Positions 8,258-17,412 of a DNA stretch of 64,000 nt are shown here, in pieces; the first letter of the stretch is position 1; each line of letters opens with the position of its first letter. Both the position numbers and the translations under genes were made by a program. The notes under the pieces are model-generated. The model was not told the DNA's origin. It was given only the letters and a program-made list of their open reading frames with translations, and did not search any database. The stretch covers positions 1 to 64,000 of the forward strand of contig JACJYT010000006.1 in NCBI GenBank assembly GCA_020635975.1. Reading direction: 5' to 3'. This DNA is from Chitinophagales bacterium. Its GTDB lineage: Bacteria; Bacteroidota; Bacteroidia; Chitinophagales; UBA8649.

Positions 8258-10190
8258 ATTTACGAAGATTTTTTCCCTCCTATTTTGCTTCCTTGCTTTT
8301 AGTCTTAAGGCCCAAGATTTAAATGACATCATAGAACAAACGAAAGAGAAACTTAGTGCAGAAACAGCACTAGAACAAAAAGCTATTTTAAGCGGCGATT
8401 TAGCCTGGTACTACGCTCAAGTTTCTACAGATTCTGCAGTGCACTATGGCAACTTATCCTTACAATATGCCAAAGAAACTAAAATGCCGAAGCTCATTGG
8501 TCAAGCCTACAATGATTTAGGTACAGTATTCTTTACCAAGGGCGATTATATGCAATCTATTAAATATTGCAAGCAAGCTTTAAAGATTAGAAAAGAAGAA
8601 AAAGATGAAGAAGGCGTGGCTTCTGTTTATTATAAATTGGGGAATAATTTTAATAAACTAGGCAGCTTTGATAGCACCATGCATTACTATATTTTATCCT
8701 TAAACTTTTATGAAAATAAAGGGGATACTGCGGTAGTGGCCAATTTACAATCTAACATTGCCTCTACCTATTTTAGTATGGGAAACTATACGAAGGCTTT
8801 AGACTACTTAAAGCAACCCTTAGAATATTTTGAAAGCACTAAAGATTGGTTACGTTTTTCTAATTCGAGCATGACTTTAGGGAATATTCTCCTCCTTAAC
8901 CACGATACCATCGGCGCATTAGAAAGCTATAAGATGGCCGAAGAATATGCCGATTCTTCTAACAACCTAAGTACTTTAGCCGCCATTTACAATAACTATT
9001 CGAATATTTATACCAATCAAAGAGATTTTGATAAGGCGATCTACTATATCCAACTTTCGATTGCTCTTAGAGAAGAACTAGGCATGTATTCTGAACTAGA
9101 AAGTTCTAAGCTAACCCTTGCTCTTAATCAATGCAATATGGGCGATTATAAAGAAGCAAAACCGAGGTTATTAGAACTTCAAAATTCCTTCGAAAAAATT
9201 CAGGCTAAGGAAAAACTTAAAGAAGTTTACTTATCGCTTTCTTATGTTTACGCCTACGAAAATAAAGCAGATAGTGTTCGTTATTATAGTAATAAATTTA
9301 AGACCATCTTAGAAGAATTGCTGCATGTTAACACCTTGAAAATTTCGGACGAAATTGAAGTAAAATATCAAACCGAAAAGAAAGAAAAAGAAATCCTTTT
9401 GCAAAGAGCAAAGCTAGCGGAACAGCGAATTTATTTACTTCTGTTTGTGGCACTTAGTTTCATCATTGCGCTCTTAGGCTATATCTTTTATAAGCAACAG
9501 CGCATAAAAAATGAACAACTCGTAAAGGAGAACGAGCTGAAAGATGCCATGCTTAAAATAGAAACGCAAAATAGATTGCAAGAGCAACGTTTAAGAATTT
9601 CGCGCGACCTACACGACAATATCGGTTCGCAGTTAACCTTCGTAATTTCGAGCTTAGATAGCATGAAACATGTCTTTGCTAAAACAAGTCCAATTCTCGA
9701 AAACAAACTAAATGATTTAAGTCTCTTTACCCGCGAAACCATTGCAGAATTGAGAGATACCATTTGGGCTATGAATAAGGAGGAAATTAGCGTAGAAGAT
9801 TTGCAAGCAAGAATTAGCAATTTCATCGAGAATGCCAAAGTTCATCTCGGGGGCGTTCAGTTTGAGTTCAACTACAAGACTAAGGAAAACGACAATTTGA
9901 AGTTTAGCGCACAAGATGGCATGCACATTTATCGAGTAATTCAAGAAGCCATTAACAATGCAATTAAACATGCTAATGCTACTAAGATAATTGTCAATTT
10001 TGCAAGTGAAGCAGAAGCCTATTTAGTTGAAATTTCTGATAATGGTTCCGGACTAAAATTAAATGAGGTAGAAAGCGGCAATGGCATCCTATCTATGAAT
10101 AAGCGTGCCAAGGAGCTTCATGCTGAATTAAATTTTATTGAACTAGAAAAAGGTACCACCATTCGATTAAAGATCCCAAAAACTAGCTAA
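8250..10190 (+). CDS. TPR-containing sensor histidine kinase (NarX/LiaS-type, HisKA_3)
   Basis: 646 residues. Signal peptide, then about eight tetratricopeptide-like repeats in the periplasm (GQAYNDLGTVFFTKGDYMQS and similar, residues 60-330), a coiled segment, one membrane helix (about 394-413), a HisKA_3 dimerisation helix with phospho-accepting His in RISRDLHDNIGSQ (about residue 455), and a HATPase domain (EAINNAIKHA, DNGSGL). Architecture is common in Bacteroidota. The response regulator starts 1 bp after its stop, giving a cognate pair. Signal sensed is unknown. Confidence 0.9.
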   Translation: MYRFTKIFSLLFCFLAFSLKAQDLNDIIEQTKEKLSAETALEQKAILSGDLAWYYAQVSTDSAVHYGNLSLQYAKETKMPKLIGQAYNDLGTVFFTKGDYMQSIKYCKQALKIRKEEKDEEGVASVYYKLGNNFNKLGSFDSTMHYYILSLNFYENKGDTAVVANLQSNIASTYFSMGNYTKALDYLKQPLEYFESTKDWLRFSNSSMTLGNILLLNHDTIGALESYKMAEEYADSSNNLSTLAAIYNNYSNIYTNQRDFDKAIYYIQLSIALREELGMYSELESSKLTLALNQCNMGDYKEAKPRLLELQNSFEKIQAKEKLKEVYLSLSYVYAYENKADSVRYYSNKFKTILEELLHVNTLKISDEIEVKYQTEKKEKEILLQRAKLAEQRIYLLLFVALSFIIALLGYIFYKQQRIKNEQLVKENELKDAMLKIETQNRLQEQRLRISRDLHDNIGSQLTFVISSLDSMKHVFAKTSPILENKLNDLSLFTRETIAELRDTIWAMNKEEISVEDLQARISNFIENAKVHLGGVQFEFNYKTKENDNLKFSAQDGMHIYRVIQEAINNAIKHANATKIIVNFASEAEAYLVEISDNGSGLKLNEVESGNGILSMNKRAKELHAELNFIELEKGTTIRLKIPKTS

Positions 10191-10191
10191 A

Positions 10192-10860
10192 GTGGAAAAT
10201 TTAAAAGAAGATAAAATAAGAATAGGCATAGTAGACGACAATGTTTTTTTGAGCAAGGCTATTAGAGAAAAATTGTCTTTTTTCGATCAACTCGAGGTCG
10301 TGTTTAATGTAGAAAATGGAGCCAAACTTTTAGAAAGAATTCAGCCTAATGAAGATTTAGATTTAGTGCTCATGGATATAGAAATGCCTGTAATGAATGG
10401 CATTGAAGCCTGTGATTTAATGAAGCAGCGCTATCCCAATATTAAAATCATTATGCTTACCGTTTTTGATAATGATGAAAATATTTTCAACGCTATAAAA
10501 GCGGGTGCCGATGGTTATCTGCTAAAGGATGTAAACCCGAACGAACTTTACCAAGGCATTCTTGACACCCTAGCTGGCGGGGCGGCAATGACGCCATCTA
10601 TTGCATTAAAAACGCTGAAACTACTTAGAAATCCTATAAATTTCGAATTAGAAGAAGATGCTAAAGAAGTGAAACTTTCTAGTAGAGAAATCGATGTATT
10701 GGAACAACTAAGCAAGGGCTTAAGTTACACCATGATAGCCGAAAATCTCTTCCTATCTCCTTACACCGTTAGAAAGCATATAGAGAATATTTACCAGAAG
10801 CTTCAAGTGCATTCTAAGATTGAAGCCGTGCAGAAAGCTAGGAGAAATAATTTAATCTAA
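10192..10860 (+). CDS. NarL/LuxR-family response regulator
   Basis: 222 residues. Receiver domain with acidic pocket IVDDN, phospho-Asp 62 in LVLMDIEMPVMNG, Thr in MLTVFD and Lys in YLLKDV. C-terminal LuxR HTH (LSSREIDVLEQLSKGLSYTMIAENLFLSPYTVRKH). Starts with GTG immediately after the upstream kinase, so it should receive phosphate from it. Targets unknown. Confidence 0.92.
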   Translation: MENLKEDKIRIGIVDDNVFLSKAIREKLSFFDQLEVVFNVENGAKLLERIQPNEDLDLVLMDIEMPVMNGIEACDLMKQRYPNIKIIMLTVFDNDENIFNAIKAGADGYLLKDVNPNELYQGILDTLAGGAAMTPSIALKTLKLLRNPINFELEEDAKEVKLSSREIDVLEQLSKGLSYTMIAENLFLSPYTVRKHIENIYQKLQVHSKIEAVQKARRNNLI

Positions 10861-10867
10861 AGCTCTC

Positions 10868-11425
10868 TTACTCCAAACGAGCAACCAATCTTTTATGGGT
10901 GTTTTTCAAAAAATTGTTGTCGTTAAAAATTCTTGCCAAAAGCAAAGAACCTTCAATTTCGGCAACTGCCCTCTCGGCTAACTCATTGGCAACAATATCC
11001 GAATATTTAGAGGTATAAACTTTCTTAACGGCGTTAAAGAAGTCTTGAAAAAACTCTTGAATTACGGGCTGGAATTCGGGAATTACTAAAGCGGTTTCTA
11101 CGCCCACATTCCCTAACATTTCTCCAGTTTCCTTATTTACAAAAATACTAGTAGCACGCGAAAACATTTGATCCAAGCGCACTAAGGGAGCAATCGATTC
11201 GTCGTAAGCTAGAGTAAAAACTTCCTCTTTAAAGAAATTATGAACGCTCATAATTACCTTCATCATTAGCTCTTCTTTACTTGAAAAGTAATGGTACAAA
11301 CTTCCTTTTTGCAAACCACAAGCTTTGGCTATATCCGCCATACTCGTAGTATGGTAACTGGTTTGTCGGAATAATTTTAAACTTTCCTTTATTATTGTAG
11401 CCTCATCAACTTTCTGCTTTGCCAT
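10868..11425 (-). CDS. TetR/AcrR-family transcriptional regulator
   Basis: 185 residues with an N-terminal TetR HTH (SMADIAKACGLQKGSLYHYFSSKEEL, residues about 22-47) and a helical ligand-binding C-terminal domain. A perfect 12-bp inverted repeat lies 43 bp upstream of its start, consistent with autoregulation. The symporter gene lies upstream on the same strand. Ligand unknown. Confidence 0.9.
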   Translation of the reverse strand: MAKQKVDEATIIKESLKLFRQTSYHTTSMADIAKACGLQKGSLYHYFSSKEELMMKVIMSVHNFFKEEVFTLAYDESIAPLVRLDQMFSRATSIFVNKETGEMLGNVGVETALVIPEFQPVIQEFFQDFFNAVKKVYTSKYSDIVANELAERAVAEIEGSLLLARIFNDNNFLKNTHKRLVARLE

Positions 11426-11467
11426 TTTAAGCTCCTTATCTAAGTTGTGAAGTTAAAAAGTAATTTT

Positions 11468-11495
11468 AATTTACCAAACTAACGTTTGGTAAATT
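11468..11495. promoter_or_regulatory. Probable TetR operator
   Basis: Two 12-bp arms, AATTTACCAAAC (11468-11479) and GTTTGGTAAATT (11484-11495), are exact reverse complements around TAAC. Size, symmetry and position in front of tetR fit a TetR-family operator. It begins 1 bp past the symporter stop; a terminator role is possible but the stem is AT-rich and the T run is short and displaced. Confidence 0.7.
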
Positions 11496-11496
11496 C

Positions 11497-13095
11497 TTAA
11501 GCAAGGGTGATATAAATGGCCGCTAAGATGGCACAAATCGCTAGGCTAGCTAATTTAAACTCTTTGCTTGTACTAAACCAAGAGTCCTCATAAGCAACAG
11601 CTTTTGCATCGGCACCAGGGTTTGTTTTGAGCGAAACAAAGATCATAAGAAGAGATAAGAGTAAGAAGCTTAGTCCCATTCTATTCATAAAAGGCAATTG
11701 ATCTTCGCTAAACAACAAGCCCAAGCCAAAAGAAAGCGGCAAGCTAAACAAGAGCACACTTAAAGCAGCCTTATTCGAAGCTCTTTTCCAAAACAAGCCA
11801 AAGAGAAAAATTACTAAAATACCCGGACTAAAAAAGCCGGTAAAGTCTTGAATAAACTTAAAGGCCTGATCTAAAGAACTTAAACTTGGCGCAATCAAAG
11901 CACCTAGCAACAAGGCTAAAAAAGCAGTTATTTTACCCACTTTTACATCTTCGCTATCGCTAGAATTTTTGTTGATATAGGCTTTATAGATGTCCATAGT
12001 AAAAATTGTAGAAACGCTATTTACCATAGAACTAATAGATGAACCAACGGCTGCAATTACCGCAGCAAAGCAAATACCTTTTAAACCAGCCGGTATAAAA
12101 TTATTTAACACCCAAGAATATACTTCGTCCCCTTTGGCAACCGGAGCATTTAAGGAGAAGGCCACTATGCCTGGGATAACCACTATAAGTGGTAAAATAA
12201 TTTTAATGAATGCGGCAAACACAATGCCCTTTCGAGCTTCATAGAGGTTCTTTGCAGCAAGAGCGCGCTGAATAATATATTGGTTCATGCCCCAGTAATA
12301 TAGATTGGCTATCCACATACCACCAAGCAAAACACTAATTCCGGGCAAGTCTAACCAAGCATCCCGCAATTCGCCATTATCCATGGCATAGATGGTTTCG
12401 CCTTTACTAATAATCATATTGAATTTATCGCTTGAATTAAGGTAGAGTGCTTTTAGGGAAGCAAAAAAACCAATTCCCCCGCCATAAGCATCAAGCGCTA
12501 AATAGCTAGTAAGCAGTCCGCCCAGTAGCAAGACCACCACTTGTACTATATCGGTCAGCACCACTGTTTTAAGTCCGCCAAAAATAGAAAACGATGCCGA
12601 GTACAAAGCGAGACAAAGAACCCCTAAAAAAAGAGGGACTTGCAAGCTAGCTTTCAAAGTTAGGGCACCTAAATAGAGAACCGAAGTAACATTGATAAAA
12701 ACAAAAATAAGCAGCCAAAAAATAGCCAAGCCTGTTCTTACTTCCTTACTAAATCTTTGCTCAATAAATTGAGGTAGGGTGTAAATACCTTTTTTTAAAT
12801 AGATTGGAAGAAAAAGCCAAGCGACAATTATTAAGGTAATCGCTGCCATAAACTCGTAGGATGCCACTGCCAAACCAAATTTAAAGCCACTCCCGCTCAT
12901 GCCAATAAATTGCTCGGCAGAGATATTACTTGCTATAAGCGAAGCGCCAATAGCCCACCATGCTAGGTTTCTTCCCGCTAGAAAATATTCCTTCGAATCT
13001 TTGCTTTTATTGCATAGGGATAGGTAAATACCAATAGCGATCATAAAGCAGAGATAAGCTATAAAAACGATCCAATCTAGAGTAGAAAAATTCAT
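11497..13095 (-). CDS. Sodium:solute symporter (SSS family)
   Basis: 532 residues, highly hydrophobic with about 13-14 membrane helices, as in SSS/SGLT transporters. Typical features: WWAIGASLIASNISAEQFIGMSGSGF near the N terminus, YLPIYLKKGIYTLPQFIEQRF, and VAAVGSSISSMVNSVSTIFTMDIYK, which carries the Na2-site serines. Sugars, inositol or sialic acids are possible cargoes; specificity cannot be read. May be regulated by the TetR protein encoded next on the same strand. Confidence 0.9.
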   Translation of the reverse strand: MNFSTLDWIVFIAYLCFMIAIGIYLSLCNKSKDSKEYFLAGRNLAWWAIGASLIASNISAEQFIGMSGSGFKFGLAVASYEFMAAITLIIVAWLFLPIYLKKGIYTLPQFIEQRFSKEVRTGLAIFWLLIFVFINVTSVLYLGALTLKASLQVPLFLGVLCLALYSASFSIFGGLKTVVLTDIVQVVVLLLGGLLTSYLALDAYGGGIGFFASLKALYLNSSDKFNMIISKGETIYAMDNGELRDAWLDLPGISVLLGGMWIANLYYWGMNQYIIQRALAAKNLYEARKGIVFAAFIKIILPLIVVIPGIVAFSLNAPVAKGDEVYSWVLNNFIPAGLKGICFAAVIAAVGSSISSMVNSVSTIFTMDIYKAYINKNSSDSEDVKVGKITAFLALLLGALIAPSLSSLDQAFKFIQDFTGFFSPGILVIFLFGLFWKRASNKAALSVLLFSLPLSFGLGLLFSEDQLPFMNRMGLSFLLLSLLMIFVSLKTNPGADAKAVAYEDSWFSTSKEFKLASLAICAILAAIYITLA

Positions 13096-13117
13096 AGCAA
13101 CTGGGGTTTAAAAAAAA

Positions 13118-13139
13118 AAGCTCCGAAAATCGGAGCTTT
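13118..13139 (-). terminator. Rho-independent terminator after the Spo0M-like gene
   Basis: Perfect stem AAAGCTCCGA / TCGGAGCTTT with a 2-nt centre; on the minus strand it is followed by a run of about ten T residues. Confidence 0.85.
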
Positions 13140-13161
13140 GAATATAAACTTTATTCGAGAA

Positions 13162-13587
13162 TTAAAGAATAAAGATTTCTTTAGTTTTTGAAGGATCCAA
13201 ACCTGGCACATCTACAGAAACTTTCAATTCGTGGGCATAAGGATGACCAGAATTCATAGCTGCAGTAGAAACTGGTAATTCGAAATCAACTTCCATAGTT
13301 TCTCCTGGCTTAATCAATTGATCGTTTTTATCAATTTGTACTTTATTGATGGTATTTTTCACCTTTTTATCTACTGTTTTTTTAAGAGCATCACTCCACT
13401 CTCTTCTGGTTAACACTTCTACGTGTTCTACCAAAAAGAACTTAACCGGTGTATCGCCAGAGCCGCCAGTTAATACTGCTTTTCCTTTGATGGAGTTGCC
13501 TCTTTTTATTTGACTAGATTCTAAGGTGAACTCTAACTTCGGTTGACCAATACCAACCATTGATTTTAATTTGTCAAAAAATCCCAT
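13162..13587 (-). CDS. Spo0M-like (arrestin-fold) protein
   Basis: 141 residues. Opens with FFDKLKSMVGIGQPKLEFTLES and continues with the beta-sandwich pattern of the Spo0M/SpoOM family (RGNSIKGKAVLTGG, PGETMEVDFELPV, DVPGLDPSKTKEIFIL). Shorter than the Bacillus protein (about 250 aa), keeping only the N-terminal arrestin-like domain. Spo0M affects sporulation in Bacillus; in a Bacteroidota the role is unknown. Monocistronic, with its own terminator. Confidence 0.8.
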   Translation of the reverse strand: MGFFDKLKSMVGIGQPKLEFTLESSQIKRGNSIKGKAVLTGGSGDTPVKFFLVEHVEVLTRREWSDALKKTVDKKVKNTINKVQIDKNDQLIKPGETMEVDFELPVSTAAMNSGHPYAHELKVSVDVPGLDPSKTKEIFIL

Positions 13588-13619
13588 TGTTTATTATGTT
13601 TTTAGGTGAATTAAAACTT

Positions 13620-13661
13620 AAAGTTATAATTTTTTTTCAAAAAGTTATAATTTTTTTTCAA
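13620..13661. repeat. Two exact 21-bp tandem repeats in a divergent promoter region
   Basis: Units 13620-13640 and 13641-13661 are identical and AT-rich. Read on the minus strand each contains TAACTTT, a -7-like element, in front of the Spo0M-like gene. Confidence 0.7.
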
Positions 13662-13676
13662 TTATTAAAGACTGCA

Positions 13677-13707
13677 TTGTTCTTTCTTTAAAAAGTGTGT
13701 AACTTGC
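13677..13707 (+). promoter_or_regulatory. Promoter for the glycosyltransferase operon
   Basis: TTG (13677-13679), 20 bp, TAACTTGC (13700-13707). The next ATG is only 4 bp downstream, implying a leaderless message. Confidence 0.5.
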
Positions 13708-13711
13708 AGCT

Positions 13712-15331
13712 ATGCACGCCCAAGGAACGAATAAAGCTATTTTAATTAATTCCTATTTTCCTTATTTACTGGCTGGCAGTTTTATTATTTCTTTCATTGG
13801 ACTCTTTATTCCAATTATGGAAGTGGATGCCTCGCAATACGCCTCTATAAGTGCAGAGTTGTTAAGAAGCTCTACTTTTATAGAAATCACCGATTTAAAT
13901 GTAAATTATCTCGACAAGCCCCCACTCCTCTTTTGGTTGTCGAGTATTTTTATAAAACTATTCGGAAACACTAGTTTAGCGTACAAACTTCCATCTTTTA
14001 TTCTAGCTTGGTTTAGTGTTTACGCCTTGTTCCGCTTGTCTAGCATATTTTACTCTAAAGAAATTGCAAAGTGGACCAGCCTAATCTATGCTAGTTCTGT
14101 TGCTTTCTTACTGTTCACCAACGATATTAGAACCGACACCCTCCTTGTTTCTTTTATCGTCATTTCGGTTTGGCAGGCTGCCTGCTACCTAGAAAATTTC
14201 AAAACAAAACACCTTATACTAGCTAGTTTTGCTGTAGGTTTTGCTCTTCTTGCTAAAGGCCCAATTGGAGCGGTGGTGCCCTTCTTAGCCATTCTACCAC
14301 ATGTGCTGATCTATAAACTCTATGGCAAAGTTTTCCGTTGGAATCTTCTTCTAATTCCTCTAATCCTTATTTTGGTTCTAAGTCCGATGCTACTTGGACT
14401 CTACCACCAATGGGGTTGGGTTGGCATTCGCTTCTTTTTTTGGGACCAGAGTTTTGGCAGAATAACCGGAGAAAATGTATGGAAGAATGATGCGAGTTAC
14501 TTCTATTTTCTGCATAACATAATTTGGATTTTCCTACCTTATACTATCCTACTTCTTGCCTCTTTGATTCATCGTTGCAGGCACTTTTTCCATAAGATAG
14601 AATATATAAGTTTCTTCGGCTTTCTACTACCCTTCATTGCCTTATCATTTTCTCACTACAAATTGCCCCACTATATCTACGTGGTAGTGCCCTTTGCAGC
14701 CATGCTTAGTGGCGAATATCTCAATTATTTCTTAAGAGATAAAAAGACTTGGCGATCTAAAATAATTAGTGCCTTCCAGATATTTCTTAGCAGTATCTTC
14801 CTCCTGCTACCGCTAGCACTTTTTTATGTTTTTAAGGCGCACTTCGCTTATTATCTTGGCTATGTTTTAGTTCTAGTGCTTTGCCTTTATTTTGGATTTA
14901 CCAAGTTGCGCTTCCACTTTGAGGGCAAGTTAATTTTTAGTTTTATCAGCTTCTCTTTAGCCGCGCTTTTCATTAACCTTTTTGCCTATCCCAAATTACT
15001 TAAATACCAAAGTACAAGTGAAGTAGCCTTTTACTTAAAAGAAAATAATCTTCCTCTAGACAACTTTTATTCTTTTAATCTTCATGGAAGAGCACTGAAC
15101 TACTACCTCAATAAAAATGTAGCCTATTTCAAGTACGATTATGTAGAAGATGAGCCTATTTATGTCTTTACTGATTCTAATGGCCTGATCGAAATTAAAG
15201 AAGCCTATTCCTGCGAAATTTTACAAGAATTTCCTCACTTTAGCGTTACACGTCTAAGTCTCAATTTCTTAAATCCAAATACACGACAAAACACCTTATC
15301 TACTCACTATTTAATTCAAGTAAAACCATGA
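13712..15331 (+). CDS. ArnT/PMT-like membrane glycosyltransferase (GT39/GT83)
   Basis: 539 residues with about 12 membrane helices. The first periplasmic loop carries the acidic residue in PIMEVDASQYASIS, then LDKPPLLFWLSSIF, the hallmark of ArnT-type transferases that use polyprenyl-phosphate-linked sugars. A later downstream ATG would remove the first helix, so this start is preferred even though it sits almost at the predicted transcription start. It overlaps the next gene by 4 bp (ATGA). Acceptor (lipid A, protein or other) is unknown. Confidence 0.85.
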   Translation: MHAQGTNKAILINSYFPYLLAGSFIISFIGLFIPIMEVDASQYASISAELLRSSTFIEITDLNVNYLDKPPLLFWLSSIFIKLFGNTSLAYKLPSFILAWFSVYALFRLSSIFYSKEIAKWTSLIYASSVAFLLFTNDIRTDTLLVSFIVISVWQAACYLENFKTKHLILASFAVGFALLAKGPIGAVVPFLAILPHVLIYKLYGKVFRWNLLLIPLILILVLSPMLLGLYHQWGWVGIRFFFWDQSFGRITGENVWKNDASYFYFLHNIIWIFLPYTILLLASLIHRCRHFFHKIEYISFFGFLLPFIALSFSHYKLPHYIYVVVPFAAMLSGEYLNYFLRDKKTWRSKIISAFQIFLSSIFLLLPLALFYVFKAHFAYYLGYVLVLVLCLYFGFTKLRFHFEGKLIFSFISFSLAALFINLFAYPKLLKYQSTSEVAFYLKENNLPLDNFYSFNLHGRALNYYLNKNVAYFKYDYVEDEPIYVFTDSNGLIEIKEAYSCEILQEFPHFSVTRLSLNFLNPNTRQNTLSTHYLIQVKP

Positions 15332-17406
15332 AAAAACACTTCCTAGTTTCCCTTTCCTTCTTATGCATTTATCTTCTTACTAGCGCACAAAACTTTCCAC
15401 CAATCAATACCAATAATATAAGTATTGCAAGAGATAGCTGGGGTATCCCACATATTTTTGGTAAAACAGATGCAGAAGCCGCTTATGGTTTGGCTTGGGC
15501 TAATGCGGAAGATGCTTTTGCAGAAATGCAAGAAATACTTATTGTGGGCAAAGGAAAAATGGGCAAATACCAAGGTATTGATGGCGCCAAAGCTGATTTT
15601 TTCTCGCATGTTATTCAAGCAGAAGAATTAGTAAACTCCAAAATAGCTAGCTTACCACAAGATTTCTTACAATATCTCGACGGCTATGCTCAAGGCATAA
15701 GTCGCTTTGCGGAGCTTCACCCAGAAGATGTAAAAGTTAAGGGCTTGTTTCCTGTAGAAGCAAAAGATATACTAAAATCCTATGTAGTTATTATGTCCTT
15801 TTTAACCGATGCTAGCGGAGCTATGGATAAAATTTACAACGGCAAATTAGATGATGTAAAAACCGGCTTAGGTTCGAATGCCTTTGCTATTAATAGCAGC
15901 AAAAGCGCAGATGGAGGCACTTATATTTGTATTAACCCGCACTTGCAAATGCTAGGAAGCTTTTCTTTCTATGAGGCACACATAGCAAGCGAAGAAGGCT
16001 TAAATATGGCGGGCACTTTGTTTTTGGGAGGTACAAGTATTTACATGGGAAATAATGAAAATTTGGCCTGGGGCATGACATGGAATTATTTCGACCAAGG
16101 TGATATTTACAAACTTAAAATGCATCCTAAGAAAAAATTAATGTACGAATACGACGGCGAATGGAAAAAACTAGAAACTAAAAAAGTTTGGTTAAAAGTT
16201 CGTCTAGGAAAGAAGTTTACCTTACCCGTTTCTAAAAAATCGTATTGGAGCGAATTAGGTCCTGCGCTAAAATCGAACGAATCTAAAGACTATTACGCTT
16301 TTAAATACCCTTCCTTCTATGACATTACAGCTCCTCTGCAATGGTATAGAATGAATAAGGCGAAAAATTTTGAAGAATTTAGAGCTGCCTTAGAAATGTT
16401 AGGCATTAGCATGTTCAATATTGTTTATGCCGATAAAGACGATAATATCTACTATGTAAGTTATGGTCAAGTGCCAGAACGAAAAGATAGCTTGGTGGCT
16501 CTTGAAGTAATTCCTGGCGACAAGAGCGCCAATGTATGGCAAGAAATCCATAGCCTAGATGAACTTCCTCATAATCTAAATCCAGAATGTGGTTATGTAT
16601 TTAATACCAACAATACCCCTTTCAGATCCGATTGCGAAATGAATCTGGCCTACAAACTAGCTTCGCCAAAATATGTGGATCGCAGACCAGCAGATAATAA
16701 TAGAGCAGTACGCTTAACCGAACAATTTGATGCTTTAGATAAAATTAGCTTTGAACAATTCCAGAAAATAAAATACGATAATAAATACAGCAAAAACACC
16801 TATTTGGTAAAGCAATTAAAGCCCCTCTTAGAAGCCGATCCGACAAAGCACGCGGATATCAGCGACATGCTAACTTGGCTGCAAGCTTGGGATTATGAAG
16901 CCGATAGTATGGATGTTAGCGCTGCTATCTTAATGGTATCTATTGATCATTTGTTTAGAGCTAAAGGCTATGGCGATAAGCAATTTATTTCGGAGCTAAG
17001 TGTTACAGAAGAAGAATTATTTACAGCAGTTCGACAAGCAAAGGCTTGGTTTATAGAAAATTATGGAACTATTGAAGTGCCTTTGGGACAAATATTCAAA
17101 GCAAGAAAGGGCGACTTAGAAGTAACTTCTCCTGGTTTTCCAGATGCTTTAGCCGCCAATTATGGCAAGAGAAATGGCAATAAGTACATTCTAGAATATG
17201 GCGACACCTACACGCATTTTGTGAAATTTGATAAAAATGGCGTAGTAGAAATGCGCTCTGCCGTTCCATTTGGCAACAGCTATCATCCAGAAGATGCTAG
17301 CTACTTTAATCAGGCAGAACTATTTAGAACGCAAACCACAAAAGAATTGAGTCTTGATAAAGAAAAGATTCTAAAAGAAGCTGTTGAAATTTACCATCCT
17401 AAATAA
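15328..17406 (+). CDS. Penicillin/AHL acylase family (peptidase S45, Ntn hydrolase)
   Basis: 692 residues with signal peptide (cut near SAQ). Layout of an Ntn-hydrolase precursor: alpha part with RDSWGIPHIFGKTDAEAAYGLAWANAEDAF, then the auto-processing site with nucleophile Ser183 in TGLGSNAFAINSSKSADG, and a beta part containing GNNENLAWGMTWN and NRAVRL. The family includes penicillin acylases and quorum-quenching N-acyl-homoserine-lactone acylases acting in the periplasm. Substrate cannot be assigned. Translationally coupled to the glycosyltransferase upstream. Confidence 0.88.
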   Translation: MKKHFLVSLSFLCIYLLTSAQNFPPINTNNISIARDSWGIPHIFGKTDAEAAYGLAWANAEDAFAEMQEILIVGKGKMGKYQGIDGAKADFFSHVIQAEELVNSKIASLPQDFLQYLDGYAQGISRFAELHPEDVKVKGLFPVEAKDILKSYVVIMSFLTDASGAMDKIYNGKLDDVKTGLGSNAFAINSSKSADGGTYICINPHLQMLGSFSFYEAHIASEEGLNMAGTLFLGGTSIYMGNNENLAWGMTWNYFDQGDIYKLKMHPKKKLMYEYDGEWKKLETKKVWLKVRLGKKFTLPVSKKSYWSELGPALKSNESKDYYAFKYPSFYDITAPLQWYRMNKAKNFEEFRAALEMLGISMFNIVYADKDDNIYYVSYGQVPERKDSLVALEVIPGDKSANVWQEIHSLDELPHNLNPECGYVFNTNNTPFRSDCEMNLAYKLASPKYVDRRPADNNRAVRLTEQFDALDKISFEQFQKIKYDNKYSKNTYLVKQLKPLLEADPTKHADISDMLTWLQAWDYEADSMDVSAAILMVSIDHLFRAKGYGDKQFISELSVTEEELFTAVRQAKAWFIENYGTIEVPLGQIFKARKGDLEVTSPGFPDALAANYGKRNGNKYILEYGDTYTHFVKFDKNGVVEMRSAVPFGNSYHPEDASYFNQAELFRTQTTKELSLDKEKILKEAVEIYHPK

Positions 17407-17412
17407 AGCCTA

